Source of the DNA: Austropuccinia psidii
Lineage: Eukaryota; Basidiomycota; Pucciniomycetes; Pucciniales; Sphaerophragmiaceae
Length of the DNA stretch: 64,000 nt
NCBI GenBank assembly: GCA_023105745.1
Contig: JALGQZ010000003.1
Span: 72,266,696-72,330,695 of the forward strand
Reading direction: 5' to 3'
Below are positions 1-12,126 of this stretch, in pieces. The notes under the pieces were generated by a model. The model was not told where the DNA came from, did no database searches, and saw nothing but the letters and a program-made list of their open reading frames with translations. Positions within the stretch are counted from its first letter, which is position 1. Every line of letters starts with the position of its first letter. The translations under genes and the position numbers were made by a program.

Positions 1-2
1 AA

Positions 3-2819
3 GAAGTAGAAATAACTACACCAGTCATAGTGGCTTGGCATAATGGAAAATCTAGAATGGTTGGGGACTTTAGAGCTCTGAACACTTATACTGTTCCAGA
101 CAGATACCCAATTCCAAATATCCAGATTGCCCTCACTCAAATATCTCAAGCAGTATATATAAGCACTATGGATGCTCTTAAGGGATTTCATCAGAATGTG
201 GTAACACCAAGAGCAAGGAAGTATTTGAGAATCATTGTTCATTCTGGAGTTTATGAATATTTAAGAATGCCTTTTGGTATCAAAAATGCACCTTCACACT
301 TCCAAAGAATGATGAATGAAATCTTCCCTGAAGAACTTTCAGAAGGATGGTTAATAATTTACATTGATGACATTATAGTCTGCTCCAAAACTTGGGAAGA
401 ACATATGTACAGATTGTCCAGGGTTTTGACAAAAATTCAATCTGTCAATATGAAAATTTCTTTAAAGAAATGCCATTTTGGATTTAAAGAGCTTAAAGCA
501 CTAGGGCATGTAGTATCTGGTTTATCTCTTGGAATTGACAAAAACAAAGTTGCAGCAGTACTGCTTAAACCCATGCCTCAAAACAAAAAAGAAATTCAAT
601 CATTTTTGGGTTTTGCAGGGTATTACAGGCAACACATTGAAGATTTTGCATCCATAGCAAGACCTCTTTATAAGCTATGTGACAAAGACACAGTCTTTGA
701 AATGACAGTTGACAGAGTAAAAGCCTTTGAATCCTTGAGACAAGCCTTGACCACTGCTCCACTCTTACTGATGCCAGACTTTAAGCTGCCCTTTAAGCTT
801 TATATTGATGCATCAGGAGATGGGCTAGGTGCTGCACTTCACCAAGTTCAGATCATAAATGATAAACCTGTAGAAGGACCCATATGTTTCATATCTAGGC
901 AAATCAAACCAACTGAAGCCAGATATGGAGCAAGTCAGATGGAGTGTTTATGCCTTGTTTGGGCTCTAGAAAAGCTAAATTCCTTTCTAGAAGGATGTGT
1001 CTTTGAAGTAATAACAGATTGTACCGCTGTTAAATCACTTCTAAATATGAAAACACCCAACAGACATATGCTTAGATGGCAAATAGCCATACAAGAATAT
1101 AGGGGCAATATGACTATTGTTCACAAAGATGGCAATATTCATAAAAATGCAGATGGACTAAGCAGATGGCCATTACCAAATGATATTGATAATCCTGCTT
1201 ATGTACCAGAAGAAGCCTCCCCACAAATTCCAATAGAAGGGATAAGTGTTACAGACTTAAACACCACCTTCTTTGAAGAAGTCAGAAACAGTTACACTCA
1301 AGATAGGAATTGTAGCATCTTATGCCAATTACTTAACAAGGACTGTAAGGAAAACTCTCTTACACATGCCTTGGATGAAGTATGGAAAAAATCTTATGAT
1401 GAAGGAAGATTTCACCTACTAGATGGTATAATTTACCACAGAACAAAACACACATGTGTTATGACAGTTGTGGACAGGTCACTAATCAATCTTGTACTGA
1501 AAGAATGCCATGATAGTCCCTTTTCAGGACATCTTTCTGATGACAGAACAAGAGAGAAAGTGAAGACCTGCATATGGTGGCCAATGTGGCAGAAAGATGT
1601 TGCAGAGTATTGCAAAACCTGTGACAGATGCCAAAAGGCAAATAAATCCACTGGCAAAAGACTTGGAAATATGATGAAAATCCAAGAACCAAGCAGACCT
1701 TGGGAAATTATCCATATGGATTGGGTAACTGGCCTACCACCAGGAGGTGACAGAAGCTATAATGCTTGCCTAGTAATTGTGGACAGATTCAGTAAAACTC
1801 CAATCTTTTTACCATGTCACAAAGATGATACAGCCATGGATACAGCTCTTCTGATATGGAATAGAGTAGTGTCATGGACTGGGATATTTACAAATATCAT
1901 AAGTGATAGAGATCCCAAATTCACTTCAGCACTATGGACAAATCTTCACCAATTATTTGGCACTAAACTGTCTTTCTCTACAGCCTACCACCCACAAACT
2001 GATGGCTTGGCTGAAAGAATGATCCAAACCTTAGAGGACATGGTGAGAAGATTTTGTGCATATGGCCTTGAATTCAAAGATTGTGATGGATTTACCCATG
2101 ATTGGTGTACTCTGTTGCCAGCACTGGAATTGGCATATAAAACATCAATCCATGCCAGTACCAATCAGACTCCTGCTATTCTAGAAAAAGGATGGAACCC
2201 CAAGTTACCCCAAGATTCCTTGAGGAAAGACTTAATTGAAATACATCCCACAGCTGCTAGCTTCAAAGGAATGCTAGACAAAGCTAGAAGGCATGCAGTG
2301 AGATGCATGGAGGACTCTTTTGCATATGCTAAAGACAAATGGGATAAATCACATGCAACTCCAGATTTCAAAGTGGGGGACCTAGTTCTTGTATCCACCA
2401 CTAACTTCAATAACATCAAAGGATGTAAAAAGTTGAAAGACTCCTTTGCAGGACCTTTTGTGATTAAAGCCCTCCATGGAGAAAATGCTGTTGAAGTAGA
2501 GTTATCTGAAGAGCTTAGCAATAAGCATCCTACATTTCCAGTGAGCTTGATAAAACCATATAAATCTAGTGATGCTGAGAAATTTCCCTTGAGGAATAAG
2601 GTTCCCCAAGTTATACCTCCTATTGAGACATCTGGTACTAAGAAAATAACCAAAGTTCTGAAAGAAAGGAAATTAAGAACCAAGAAAGTAAGGGAATACC
2701 TTGTTAGGTACAGTGACCCAACTTGTGAAGATGAATGGTTAGAAGAAAAAGATATACCAGAAGCTACCAAACTCCTGAGGAGATTCAGACACACTAGAAA
2801 CACCAATATTACAAAGTAA
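3..2819 (+). CDS. pol: Element E pol (RT, RNase H, integrase, chromodomain), 5'-truncated by window
   Basis: The frame is open from base 3 with no in-window start; the GTG at 30 is internal, because the upstream codons match the same segment of B and C. Counting from base 3, the reverse transcriptase YIDD is at about residues 120-123 and an RNase H aspartate (LYIDASGDG) is near 267. A zinc-binding HHCC region is near 505-550. The integrase triad is D573, D635 and E671, which is exact DD35E spacing. A C-terminal chromodomain-like segment (EYLVRYSDP...DEWLEEKDI) is near 880-935. By family knowledge it copies element RNA into DNA and integrates it in the nucleus, the chromodomain guiding target choice. 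No stop or frameshift is visible, so this part looks functional. Gag and protease are outside the window. Confidence 0.95.
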   Translation, partial: EVEITTPVIVAWHNGKSRMVGDFRALNTYTVPDRYPIPNIQIALTQISQAVYISTMDALKGFHQNVVTPRARKYLRIIVHSGVYEYLRMPFGIKNAPSHFQRMMNEIFPEELSEGWLIIYIDDIIVCSKTWEEHMYRLSRVLTKIQSVNMKISLKKCHFGFKELKALGHVVSGLSLGIDKNKVAAVLLKPMPQNKKEIQSFLGFAGYYRQHIEDFASIARPLYKLCDKDTVFEMTVDRVKAFESLRQALTTAPLLLMPDFKLPFKLYIDASGDGLGAALHQVQIINDKPVEGPICFISRQIKPTEARYGASQMECLCLVWALEKLNSFLEGCVFEVITDCTAVKSLLNMKTPNRHMLRWQIAIQEYRGNMTIVHKDGNIHKNADGLSRWPLPNDIDNPAYVPEEASPQIPIEGISVTDLNTTFFEEVRNSYTQDRNCSILCQLLNKDCKENSLTHALDEVWKKSYDEGRFHLLDGIIYHRTKHTCVMTVVDRSLINLVLKECHDSPFSGHLSDDRTREKVKTCIWWPMWQKDVAEYCKTCDRCQKANKSTGKRLGNMMKIQEPSRPWEIIHMDWVTGLPPGGDRSYNACLVIVDRFSKTPIFLPCHKDDTAMDTALLIWNRVVSWTGIFTNIISDRDPKFTSALWTNLHQLFGTKLSFSTAYHPQTDGLAERMIQTLEDMVRRFCAYGLEFKDCDGFTHDWCTLLPALELAYKTSIHASTNQTPAILEKGWNPKLPQDSLRKDLIEIHPTAASFKGMLDKARRHAVRCMEDSFAYAKDKWDKSHATPDFKVGDLVLVSTTNFNNIKGCKKLKDSFAGPFVIKALHGENAVEVELSEELSNKHPTFPVSLIKPYKSSDAEKFPLRNKVPQVIPPIETSGTKKITKVLKERKLRTKKVREYLVRYSDPTCEDEWLEEKDIPEATKLLRRFRHTRNTNITK

Positions 2820-2830
2820 TATCCTTTTTA

Positions 2831-2841
2831 GGGGGAGGGAA
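2831..2841 (+). other. Polypurine tract of element E
   Basis: A purine-only run, GGGGGAGGGAA, lies immediately before the LTR start TGTGAGCC and 11 bases after the pol stop. This is the expected plus-strand primer for reverse transcription. Confidence 0.8.
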
Positions 2842-4680
2842 TGTGAGCCTTAGAGGTAATTTCATATACCCAAAAGACCACAAATATAAAAAATAACATA
2901 TTAATATAAATAAAATAAATTTATTTATATTATTAAAATAAAAATCAAAATATGAATATAAAACTATATTAAAAATAAAAAATTAATTACAATTTAAAAA
3001 TAAAAAATACATTAAATTTTGTAAGTATAAAATTACTTTTATACTTGAAAAAATTAAGTAAAAATAAAATTTTAACAAAATTGTGAAAAAATAAATAAAT
3101 TTGGAAAAAAGTTATATAAAAATTATCATAACTTTTTATCCAATAAATAAACACATAAAATTTATTTCACCATTGGATTCCTCATAAAAAATCAGGTGGG
3201 GTCACCTCTGAGTGAAATCCTTGTAACTCAACTCTAAATAAGCTTAAATTAAGTTTTTAGTATTTTCAATACAAAAGTTGAAAATCCTCAAAACCTTAAT
3301 TTAATTCACACCACATGTGGTGTTAACCATCAATTTTTGTGTTAAAATTGAGGTGTTGTGTTTAGTTTAGAAGTTATGAGGAATTGAAGTATTTTCAATT
3401 GAATTCAATTGAAATGTCAAAATGTGCGCGTGTATTACATAAGTGAACTTTGATTTACATATGAGGTGTCAATTATTACTTTATTGTACTGTACAATTGA
3501 ATTGAATTACATATGTAAATTATAAGTATAATACATGATGAGGAATTAAAGGAAAAATAAATTGGAAAGATTAAATTTGGGGGGGAAAAGGAACTCCAGC
3601 TCTAAGGGGGAGCTAGACCCCCAAATTCCTTGCTGACAGGCGTGGGATGTCAAAATTCACGCAAAAGTTCATCACTTTTGGCCTGGAATTGAGTTACAGG
3701 GCCTGTGAACTCAATTGATGATGAGGTTTTGATACCAACTGGGGTAGTTTTAGCTGTTGCCAAGAGGGTAAAACTACCCTTAAGATAAAACAATCATAGT
3801 AAAAACAGTTTTAACTGGTTTCTACGCCTCTGACACACATTCTGACGTGTTTTGAAGGCTCTAGGCCTGGTATTGCTATAGTAATGGCTGATTTAAGGGT
3901 CTAAAATGGCTAAAAATGGCTAAAAATGGCTTAAACCAGCCCTTTTTTGGTCTAAACCAGGGTTCAATGATGCCATAATTGGCTTTTCTGTTGTCAGACT
4001 GTTTTTCACGACTGACAAGAGTAAATTTTACTTTTGGAGTAAGAGAATTGATGGCTATAAAAGAATGTCTTCTTTGCCCCACTTTTCTCTTCATGTTAGA
4101 ATCTTTTCCTTTTATTAATTAGTTTAAAACTGTTAAACCAATCAATAAAAGATTCCAACCACCCTTTTTAAATCATTTTGAACCTTTTAACCACGTGAAA
4201 AAATCATTATAATCATTGTTTGTAACTCTTATAATCATTTTTACCCCTGAACCACCCCATAAGTGAATTAAAGCATCTTTCATCACTGTTAACTTTGTCA
4301 CTTTGTTTCCAAATTCACTCTGGTCACTTTTGGGCGTGTTTTCTCTTTAATATCCTTTTTAAAGACTTTGTTCTTTAATTAATTGCTTGCAGTTCTTTGC
4401 TCAATTAATTCCAATTGAAATTGCTCTTGAAGAAATTTCTTTTGTAGCCTTAAAATATCTCTTGTAGAGTATTTTTTGGATAAATTTTTATTGTTGGTAA
4501 AAAAATAAATTTTTATAATATTATTGTTTTATACTAATAAAGTTATAAACAATAAAATTGGCGTGTTTACTCTTAAAAATAATATTTCTTACTATTTTTA
4601 ACTGAATTTTACCTTATACAAATTTTGAGGACAGGAAAAGTACTTGATTTTTAATCAAAGTTTCATATCCACACCTTACA
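2842..4680 (+). repeat. 3' LTR of element E (1839 bp)
   Basis: Bounded by the polypurine tract on the left and by the D LTR sequence on the right; starts TGTGAGCCTTAGAG and ends CACACCTTACA. It is very AT-rich and carries no believable gene; the small frames inside it are chance. A candidate TATA box (CTATAAAAG, 4055-4063) precedes a less AT-rich stretch and may mark the promoter. The first 15 bases and last 7 bases resemble the LTRs of B and C, but the length differs (1.84 versus 2.02 kb). Confidence 0.85.
4055..4063 (+). promoter_or_regulatory. Candidate TATA box in element E LTR
   Basis: CTATAAAAG in the sense orientation of the element, in the second half of the LTR where a U3 promoter would be expected. 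Supported only by the match to the consensus and its location. Confidence 0.35.
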
Positions 4681-5322
4681 AATATGAGGTGTCAAATAGA
4701 CAAAGGAGCTTGTTTTCACTTCAATACCTCATATGTCAGCCAATACTGGGGTCTCATATAGCTTCTGTACAGCATTCTACGCATCATACACGTCATAATC
4801 AGGCTGTGAGGTCCCCAGATGAAAGTTTTCACCCTGTATTGGTGAAAACTGCCCAGATGTGGTTTTAAAACCACATCTGAGCCCAATACAGGCTATACAG
4901 GTCTTCGCAAACCACAAGCCTGTCTCAGAGAGTGAAAAAATCTTCACTTCCTCTATGTGGAAAGCTCAAACACCCTTTCCACCCCACTTCAGGATAAAAG
5001 GGAGGCTTTTCACAGCCAGAATTGCTTTCCTCATCCTGCTCTTAAATTCCTACATAGTACAACTGTCAAAAACAGTTATACTCTTGGAAAATAATCAGGT
5101 ATAATTATAATCTTAATTATTGTAATCCAACAGGTAAAGCTGCACCCAGGGCTTTCAACAGTGCTCACCACCACTATTCTATAATAGTAAAGCCCTTTAA
5201 TTTCATTATAAACCCTTATTTCTTCATAAAAACTCTTATTTTAAATTTTTTATCACATGTCACAGTCATAATTAAAGTTGTAAATAGCCTAATTACTGCT
5301 TCATCATGGACTCAACCTGACA
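4681..5322 (+). repeat. 5' LTR of element D, right-hand fragment
   Basis: Nearly identical to 12881-13522. It starts at the E insertion point and ends CTCAACCTGACA, followed at once by the leader block. It contains a 26-bp perfect palindrome at 4854-4879 flanked by CCTGTATTGG (4833-4842) and CCAATACAGG (4883-4892). A weak TATA-like GATAAAAGG lies near 4993. The small frames here are not genes. Confidence 0.85.
4833..4892. repeat. Nested inverted repeat in D 5' LTR
   Basis: Outer arms CCTGTATTGG (4833-4842) and CCAATACAGG (4883-4892) enclose a 26-bp perfect palindrome at 4854-4879 (half-site CAGATGTGGTTTT). The same arrangement is present in the 3' LTR at 13034-13093. It could form a cruciform or RNA hairpin, or be a dyad protein-binding site. 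Confidence 0.75.
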
Positions 5323-5341
5323 TTTTGGGGGCCTGGCCGTG
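5323..5341 (+). other. Candidate primer-binding region of element D
   Basis: The sequence TTTTGGGGGCCTGGCCGTG lies directly after the 5' LTR. The same block follows the 5' LTRs of C (40031) and, on the minus strand, B (ending at 49196), although their LTRs are otherwise unrelated to that of D. Its position and conservation indicate a primer-binding site; I could not assign the tRNA. Confidence 0.6.
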
Positions 5342-5903
5342 TTTTTTGACCTTTTTGGACCTTATAAGTGAGTTTTTTACTTATATTCTTTCTTTCTGAC
5401 ACTTGTTTTATCTTTTTTAGGCGTAACTTCTCCTAAAAATATCTATTTATTATATATTTATCCTTATACTCATATTAAAAATAGTACTTGTCACGTGGCT
5501 AATAGCCACAAGACCCGTATTTTGGGCCTGTTTTATATATAAAAACACTTTTTAGCCATTAATACAGTCTTAATTTTTAATTAAATTAAGACACCTCATA
5601 CTGATTAAACAACAGTTGAGGCGCGGTTGGGCAGATTGTTAACTCAATTACCCTCTTACATACCACTTTTTGACAGTTTACACTTGCTAATTAGAAGTTA
5701 TTCTGTAAGATATTGGTATACAAACAGTATACCACATATCAGTAAGCTGTATTTCCGACATAAAATTGTTAATTCAATTACACTGTCATTGTACAAGGGC
5801 ATATTGTAGTAATATACAAGCCCAGAGGCCATTCTTAGATGTGCAAACAGCATTTTAAGAAGTCTTAACTGACATTAAGCCCTCTTTTTCCTATTTGATT
5901 CAG
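5342..5903 (+). other. Leader of element D, no gene seen
   Basis: AT-rich untranslated leader between the primer-binding block and the first predicted accessory exon. It contains the CpG motif GGCGTAAC near 5420 and short frames without family resemblance (for example 5627-5809), which I regard as chance. Confidence 0.5.
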
Positions 5904-6909
5904 TGGAAGATAACTTCATACCACTTGAGAGCCAGTCACATACCAACACACCAGTGACACCCTCAGAACCACAGGGCAGCAAAGGCAAAGGAAAGAGGCA
6001 CAGTGAAGGCCTCATAACAGCAAAGAAGTGGACACCTATTGCCACACAGAAGAGTAGAAAACCATGAAATTTTGCTTCAATACAAGGTAAACCAATCTTG
6101 ATATCTTGTACAGGAAAAATTACTATAATTAACCCAGTTGTAACCTCTAAAGGTAAATTGCCTAAATCAGCAGAAATCAAATTTGTACAAGGCACAGTCA
6201 AAGGTATATACCCTAAGAACATAAAGTTTTTGACTGCTTGCAAACACCTACATGTCACCTGTATACCTCAGAGATCTTGGCTTCCAAACAAACCAACCAG
6301 AGGACAGAGAAGGCTTGTCCAGAAACAAAAGACCTGAAAGAGGACACCTTGGACACACTAGTGGATGGCAAAACAATGAGGGAGATAATATCAACCCTGC
6401 CATTCACACTCCAATTCAATGGAGACCTCAAACCAGAGGACTGGAAAGACATGGATCAAGTTCTTCAGCTCCACCAACTCCTCAAGGACCTATTCCAATG
6501 GAGCATGGACAACAAGAGGTTCAACCTGGAATCTCAGTGGGAAGAACTTGGAGCAAATTCCCAGAAGATCTGTCTCAAAGAGATAGACTTCAAGGACCTT
6601 ATGGTAATCACCAAACGTTGGAATCCTACCAGACAGTTCAGACTCCTGGAGGAAAGGGCACAGAGGATAAGGGAGAATCAAGCCACCATCCAAGCTATAG
6701 AAGAACAGTTAACCCAGACAGGGCCTACTCAGATTCCTTCAGGCTCACAAGGAGCAGGCCAAATAAGCTCTCCAGTGGCTTCACACCATTCAGAAACCAA
6801 CAAATCAATGACCAGGAGTCACCACTCTTCACAATTCCAGGAGGTTTCCAGGAGAAGAAAAGGATACAAGGGGAAAAACAAGACCTCTTTCAGCCAAAGG
6901 CAGAAATAG
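5904..6909 (+). pseudogene. Spliced alternative-frame accessory ORF of element D (exons 5904-6086 and 6272-6909)
   Basis: Exon 1 starts after a TTTGATTCAG acceptor and begins EDNF, like the EDNP exon in B and C. Its donor AAG|GTAAAC (intron from 6087) is in phase 1. The acceptor CCTCAG (ending 6271) lies just inside the gag coding start, so splicing removes the gag ATG at 6252 and enters the +1 frame. That frame is then open to 6909, about 212 codons overlapping gag. The product is helical and charged, with a RWNP motif followed by a basic segment and a Gln/Ser-rich tail. B and C have the same frame, phase and order, and GWNP at the matching place. A TGA in exon 1 (about 6066) suggests this copy is dead. 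Function unknown. The splice sites are predictions from sequence. Confidence 0.55.
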
Positions 6910-8186
6910 TCAGACCCCATGATCAAAAAGTTGTTGGATTTGGTGAAAGAAGTGCACAAGAACCAGAAGTAGTTGTAAACCACTCTAGAATCATTAGTCC
7001 TAGTAATAGAAACATTACCCACACTCAGATTGAACATAATATTGTCACACCTGAGAGTAACATAAACAGTGATGCACTGTGGTTACAAATGTCCCAATAT
7101 GCTGAGCAAACTCAAAAGCACTTTGCAGAACTTGAAGCAAGCCATGAGAGGATGAAGAAATTAACAGCCTCCATGGATAAAATTGTTAAAACTCTTCAAG
7201 AAGGACATGCTCAATTGAGCAAAGCCTCTGAAGAAACCAACAAAAGACTGAATCTAGTCTTTGAAGAACAAGACCACAGAAAGAGGGACAGGGATTGTCT
7301 GGATCAAGACATAAACAAATTGTTTAAGGTCTACCATAACTTGAAGCACCAAGCACAAGACCAAGTTATGGAAAATTCATATCAACCAGATTACATCAAA
7401 CTAGATGCCATGTTGATGAATAAGGCAAGATCTCCATCACAATACCAGGATGGAGATGGCATGTCTTATTCAGAGAAGGGAGCCTTGAAACAGCTTCCTG
7501 AGGCCTCAAGCTGGCCCAATTTCTCTGGAACAGGAGAATATGATCATATGGAGCTCATAGATTATACTGATGGACTCTTCATTGATGTACCAAGCATACC
7601 AAATTACTGGATTACTGCTAGACTAAATACATCATTTAAAGGTCATGCTAGTATATGGTACACAGAAATGAAAGAAATCCATGGAAGAAGAAACTGGCCA
7701 TGGTGGAAGAGTCAAATCATCCAAAAGTACAGTAATGGAACTTGGATAGGGCAAAGGACCATGTCATTTGACAATGACAAATACTCTGTGTACAAAGATC
7801 CATATGAGTGGTGTCTTAGACAGTCTAAATGACTTAAAGCCATTGATTCTCAGATGAACATCCAAATGAGGAATCACAAACTCCTGACAGTACTGCCAGG
7901 AAAGCTAGAGCATGCAGTAAAATGTAGATGCAACCAAAATTGTACTCTAGATGAAATTGCTAATACCTTACAAGACATAAGGAAAAGAACAAATATAGGA
8001 AAATTCACCCCATATAAGAGCAGTGGTTTCAAAGAGAAACAACCTTTCAGGGTGGAGCTTAAAGACAGACACAAAGAAAGGGTGGCAGAAGTGACAAAGA
8101 AGAAGAACTCTTGTCACAATTGTGGTTCAACAGACCACTATGCCAATAACTGTCCAAAGGAAAAGAAAAAAAGTCTATGCCATTGA
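6252..8186 (+). pseudogene. gag: Element D gag (broken)
   Basis: The gag frame starts at ATG 6252 (MSPVYLRD), with a low-complexity Gln/Ser/Pro-rich N-terminus overlapped by the alternative frame. A coiled-coil-rich middle follows (about codons 275-370), then a capsid-like segment with GTGEYDHMELIDY that matches [13 protein letters not shown] in B. A TGA at 7830-7832 interrupts the frame. Translation resumes in the same frame through a zinc knuckle CX2CX4HX4C (CHNC...NNC, about 8113-8154) and ends at 8186, after a frameshift in an A-rich run near 8159-8176 that should lead into the protease. Gag packages element RNA into cytoplasmic particles. The A-rich shift could be an assembly error; the TGA is a substitution. 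Confidence 0.8.
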
Positions 8187-9804
8187 GAAAGTCCCAGAGG
8201 AGGAATCCCCAACAGAGGATTCTGAATCAAACTCCATGGGTGATGCCATCAGAGAATCATCTGATGTTGACCAAGACCCAAGAGAAGAATTTCTAGTAGA
8301 ATACCAAGAGGAAACCCCACTAGAAATTCAGGACATACAGTTGGAAGCAGGCATGCCACAGGATACTGCCAATAGAAACTTGTTCAAACACACACAAGAT
8401 GCACAAACATTCCTGGTTACACCAACCAAAGGAATGGCATATATACATGGAACAGCCACTAAAATGACTGTCTGTAGTGACAATGATCAACATCCATTGA
8501 TCATTGATAGTGGGGCACACTGCTCAATAGTGGCCAAAAATTATCTGGATAACCACTTCCCAAATTGGGAAAAACAGCTCTTGCCCACCAAGGCAAAGAA
8601 CTTTAAAAGTGCATCAGGGAAGATGACTTCCATTGGTACAATTATCAAAGAGATAATTGTACCCCACAGGAAGGGTAATACCAGACTCAACCCAGAGTTT
8701 GTAGTTCTTAATGATTCCCACATCCAAGGGTTCTTACTGGGAACAGACTACCAGAGGATGTATGGCATAGATATTTACACCAGTAAAAATAGGCACATTA
8801 CCATTGGTACCAACACGGGAAAGAAATTTTCACTTGATATATACAAGATATCTTCTCAAGATCCACTAGAAGAAATCCTGAATGAATTCAGGGAGGGACA
8901 GTTTAGCACTACCCTCACCAGTAAACCAAAACTAAGTTTACTGAAGATGCTGAGGAAGAACAGACCAGCATTTGCCATTGGTGAGGAACCACTAGGCAAG
9001 ATCAAGGGCAATGATAGAGAACTATTTCTGGATGTGGAAAGACCTTATCCACCAATGCTCAGGAGAGCTCCTTATCCAGCAAACCTGGAAACCAGGAAAG
9101 AAATTGAAAAACACATCAATGAACTCCTGGACATGGATGTCATCAGAAAGATTGGACATAATGAGATAGTGTAAATCACCACTCCAGTCCTAATCACCTG
9201 GCATGATGGCAATTCTAGACTGTGTGGAGACTTCAGAGCTCTGAATAACTACACAAAAGCAGACAGGTACCCTATACCCATGATACCTCATGCCCTGGAT
9301 AAAATGGCAAAAGCCAAATACATAACAAAAATGGATTGTATGAAAGGCTTCCACCAAAATGGAGTTAAACCAAACTCCATGAAATTACTCAGAATAATAT
9401 GCCATATGGGCATATATGAGTATACCAGGATGCCATTTGGCATCAAAAATGCACCAGCCCACTTCCAAAGGATGATGGACACAATATTTCAAGAAGAAAT
9501 ATTGGAAGGCTGGATGGTGGTATATATTGATGATATAATTATATACTCAGAGACATGGGAAGACCATGTAAAATACATAGACAGAGTGCTAAGTAAATGT
9601 ACACCCATCAATCTGAAGATTTTACTGAAAAAGTGTAATTTTGGCCAACAAGAGCTACTAGCTCTAGGACATCAAGTCTCAGGTCTTAGTCTGGCAAATG
9701 ACCAGAATAAAGTAGCAGCAGTACTGCAAAAGCCAGTACCAAAAATATCAAAGAGATGCAATCTTTCCTTGGGTTTTCTAGCTACTATAGAAACCACATC
9801 ATGA
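8178..9804 (+). pseudogene. pol: Element D protease and N-terminal reverse transcriptase (broken)
   Basis: The frame is shifted relative to gag and carries acidic spacer sequence, then an aspartic protease with a DSG motif (LIIDSGAHCSIV, about 8501-8536). The RT N-terminus follows (PYPPMLRRAPYPANLETRKEI). A TAA at 9172-9174 interrupts it where the homologues read VEVTTP. Reading continues in the same frame through the fingers and palm with YIDD at 9524-9535. Near 9745-9760 a second frameshift moves the coding sequence into another frame, and this one ends at 9804 as nonsense. In homologues this is one uninterrupted gag-pol polyprotein. Confidence 0.82.
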
Positions 9805-12104
9805 ATTTTTCCCACATAACTAGTAGTTTATACAAGTTATGTTCAAAAGATGTAGTTTTTGAAATTACCAAGGAAAGGAGGGATGCATATGAGAGGATCA
9901 AACATGAACTCACAAATGCACCTGTGCTCATCTTGCCTGACTTTGAACTACCATTCAAGTTATATATAGATGCAGCATGTAGCCAAGGCTTAGGAGCAGC
10001 CCTTCACCAAAGACAAATTGTGGATGGTGAACCAAGAGAGGGAGTAATATGTTACATCTATAGGCAGCTGAAAGATTCAGAAGCCAGGTATGGGGCCACC
10101 CAGACGGAATGTCTATGTCTAGTCTGGGCTCTAGGAGAACTCCATCATTATCTGGAGGGTGCAGTCTTTGAAGTCTACACATACTACACAGCCTTGAAGT
10201 CCTTAATGAACATGAAGACTACAAATAGACACATGCTGAGATGGAAAATAGCCATCCAGGAGTATAGAGGGAACATGACCATCATATACAAAGAAGGTAA
10301 AAGTCATACCAATGCAGATGGCCTTAGAAGATGGCCACTGGATAATGTCAAGAGAAATCCAGCTTATGACCCTGAAGTTGAAGCCAAGATCCCTATCCAT
10401 TTCATAGAAATAGATAGGAGGAGGAACTTCAGATTCTCTGAATGGGCACCAGGAAGTGGTACCCTTGACAGTGGGAACACTTATTCAGAGGGAACAGAAA
10501 CTCCCATACTGGGAATAAGCTGCTCAGAACTGCACAATGAATTTTTTAGTGCAGTACTAAAATCTTATGCCAAAAACAAACAGTGTGGCATGTTACTACA
10601 ACTCCTTCAACAAAAGTACAGGAGTCCAGAAGTGGAATCACAGCTGGAAGAACCCTGGTTGAGGGCCTACAAGGATAACAAGTTCTTCCTTGTGGATGGC
10701 CTGCTTTACCACATAGAGAAGCACACAAGTGCACTCACATTGGTAGACAGAGACCACATCTCTCTGATCCTACAGGAATGTCATGACCTCCTCTATATGG
10801 GACATATGAGTGAAGACAGGACCAGAGAGAGGGTAGCAAGCACAGCTTGGTGGCCCAAGTGGGAACAAGAGTTGAGTGAATACATCAACACTTGTGAAAG
10901 ATGCCAAAAGGCAAATAGAAAACATGGGAAGAAGTATGGGTTACTTCAACATATAGAAGAACCCAGACACCCATGGGAGACCATCACTATGGACTGGGTC
11001 ACAGGACTTGTCCCAGGAGGCAAAGAAAACTACAATGCCTGCCTAATCATAGTTGATAGGTTCAGAAAGAGCATGAGGTATCTACCATGCCATAAAGATG
11101 ATACAGCCATGGATAATACTCTGTTATTCTGGAATAACATAATATCCACCTGTGGAGTTCCTAAGATAATCATTAGTGATAGGGAGCCAAAATTCACATC
11201 TGAATTTTGGACCAACTTATATGACATGCTGGGCACCAAGCTTGCATTCTCCATAGCTTACCATCCACAAACAGATGGCCTAGCTGAAAGGATGATTCAG
11301 ACAATGGAAGACATCCTTAGAAGGTTCTGTGCCTATGGCATGGAATATAAGGACCATGAGGGATACACCCATGACTGGGTTACCCTTCTACCAGCTGTCC
11401 AACTGGCTTATAATACAAGTGAGCACTCTACCACAGGAAAAACACCTGCAGTGGTAGATAAAGGGTGTAATCCCCTGCTACCTGTGGATCACTTGAAGAA
11501 GAATCTTCTGACCATCCACCCCACAGCCAAAGACTTCCATGATATGTGGAAGAGGGCTTGTGACACAGCTGCCAAATGCATAGATGAGGCAAAGGAATAT
11601 AATAAGCAGAGGTGGGACAAGACACACATGGAACCTGACTTTAAGGAAGGAGACCAGGTGCTAGTGTCCACACTGAACTTTAATAACCTCAAAGGCCCCA
11701 AGAAAATGAGAGACTCATTTGTAGGGCCCTTCATTTTCATTAAATTGATAGGGAAGAATGCAGTGGAAGTAAAACTTACAGAGGAATTTTCCAGGAAGAA
11801 CCCAGTCTTTCCAGTAAGTTTTGTCAAGCCATACTTCCAAACAGAGGAGGAAAAATTCCCCCACAGGAAGAACCCCACACAACCTGATATAGTGGAAGTG
11901 GAGGACTCCCCTGGACCTGCAAGTAAAATCATCAGGGCCAGGAAGATCAGACTTAATCGGAAGGATCAAAGACAATACTTAGTCAGATTCAAGAACCAAA
12001 CAGCTGATAAAGACAAGTGGTTGGCAGAAGATGCCATACTAGATGGGAGCCTTCATCTAGGGGGATTCAGAGCCTCTAGGAGGACTGAACAGTCTCATCT
12101 ATGA
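9756..12104 (+). pseudogene. pol: Element D RNase H, integrase and chromodomain (frame open, upstream broken)
   Basis: An open frame of 782 codons entered only through the upstream frameshift. It starts at the RT connection ([15 protein letters not shown]), then RNase H ([15 protein letters not shown] near codon 70). The integrase zinc region has [16 protein letters not shown]...CERCQKAN. The catalytic core has [16 protein letters not shown] and DGLAERM, so the DDE triad is kept. A chromodomain-like C-terminus reads QYLVRFKNQ...DKWLAEDA. It ends just before the polypurine tract. No stop interrupts it, but the protein cannot be made from gag-pol as the sequence stands. Confidence 0.85.
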
Positions 12105-12115
12105 TGAACCTTTTT

Positions 12116-12126
12116 TAGAGGGAGGG
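12116..12126 (+). other. Polypurine tract of element D
   Basis: AGAGGGAGGG, just after the pol stop, in the position of the tract in E (GGGGGAGGGAA) and B/C (GGTGGTAGGGAA). It marks the left edge of the 3' LTR. Confidence 0.7.

Larger units (their letters stand above)
1..4680 (+). mobile_element. Element E: family I Gypsy retrotransposon, 5' part outside window
   Basis: The window opens inside the pol part of this element and includes its end of pol, polypurine tract and complete 3' LTR. The LTR begins TGTGAGCC and ends CCTTACA, like those of B and C. The five bases after it (AATAT) continue directly into a sequence that matches the middle of the D 3' LTR, so E is inserted in the 5' LTR of D. 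The matching target duplicate and the 5' LTR of E lie left of the window. Confidence 0.9.

Noticed and set aside
2165..2806. 213-codon minus-strand frame opposite E pol
   Set aside because: It lies wholly antisense to a conserved pol region; its sequence is the mirror of pol codon use and no start or domain is visible.
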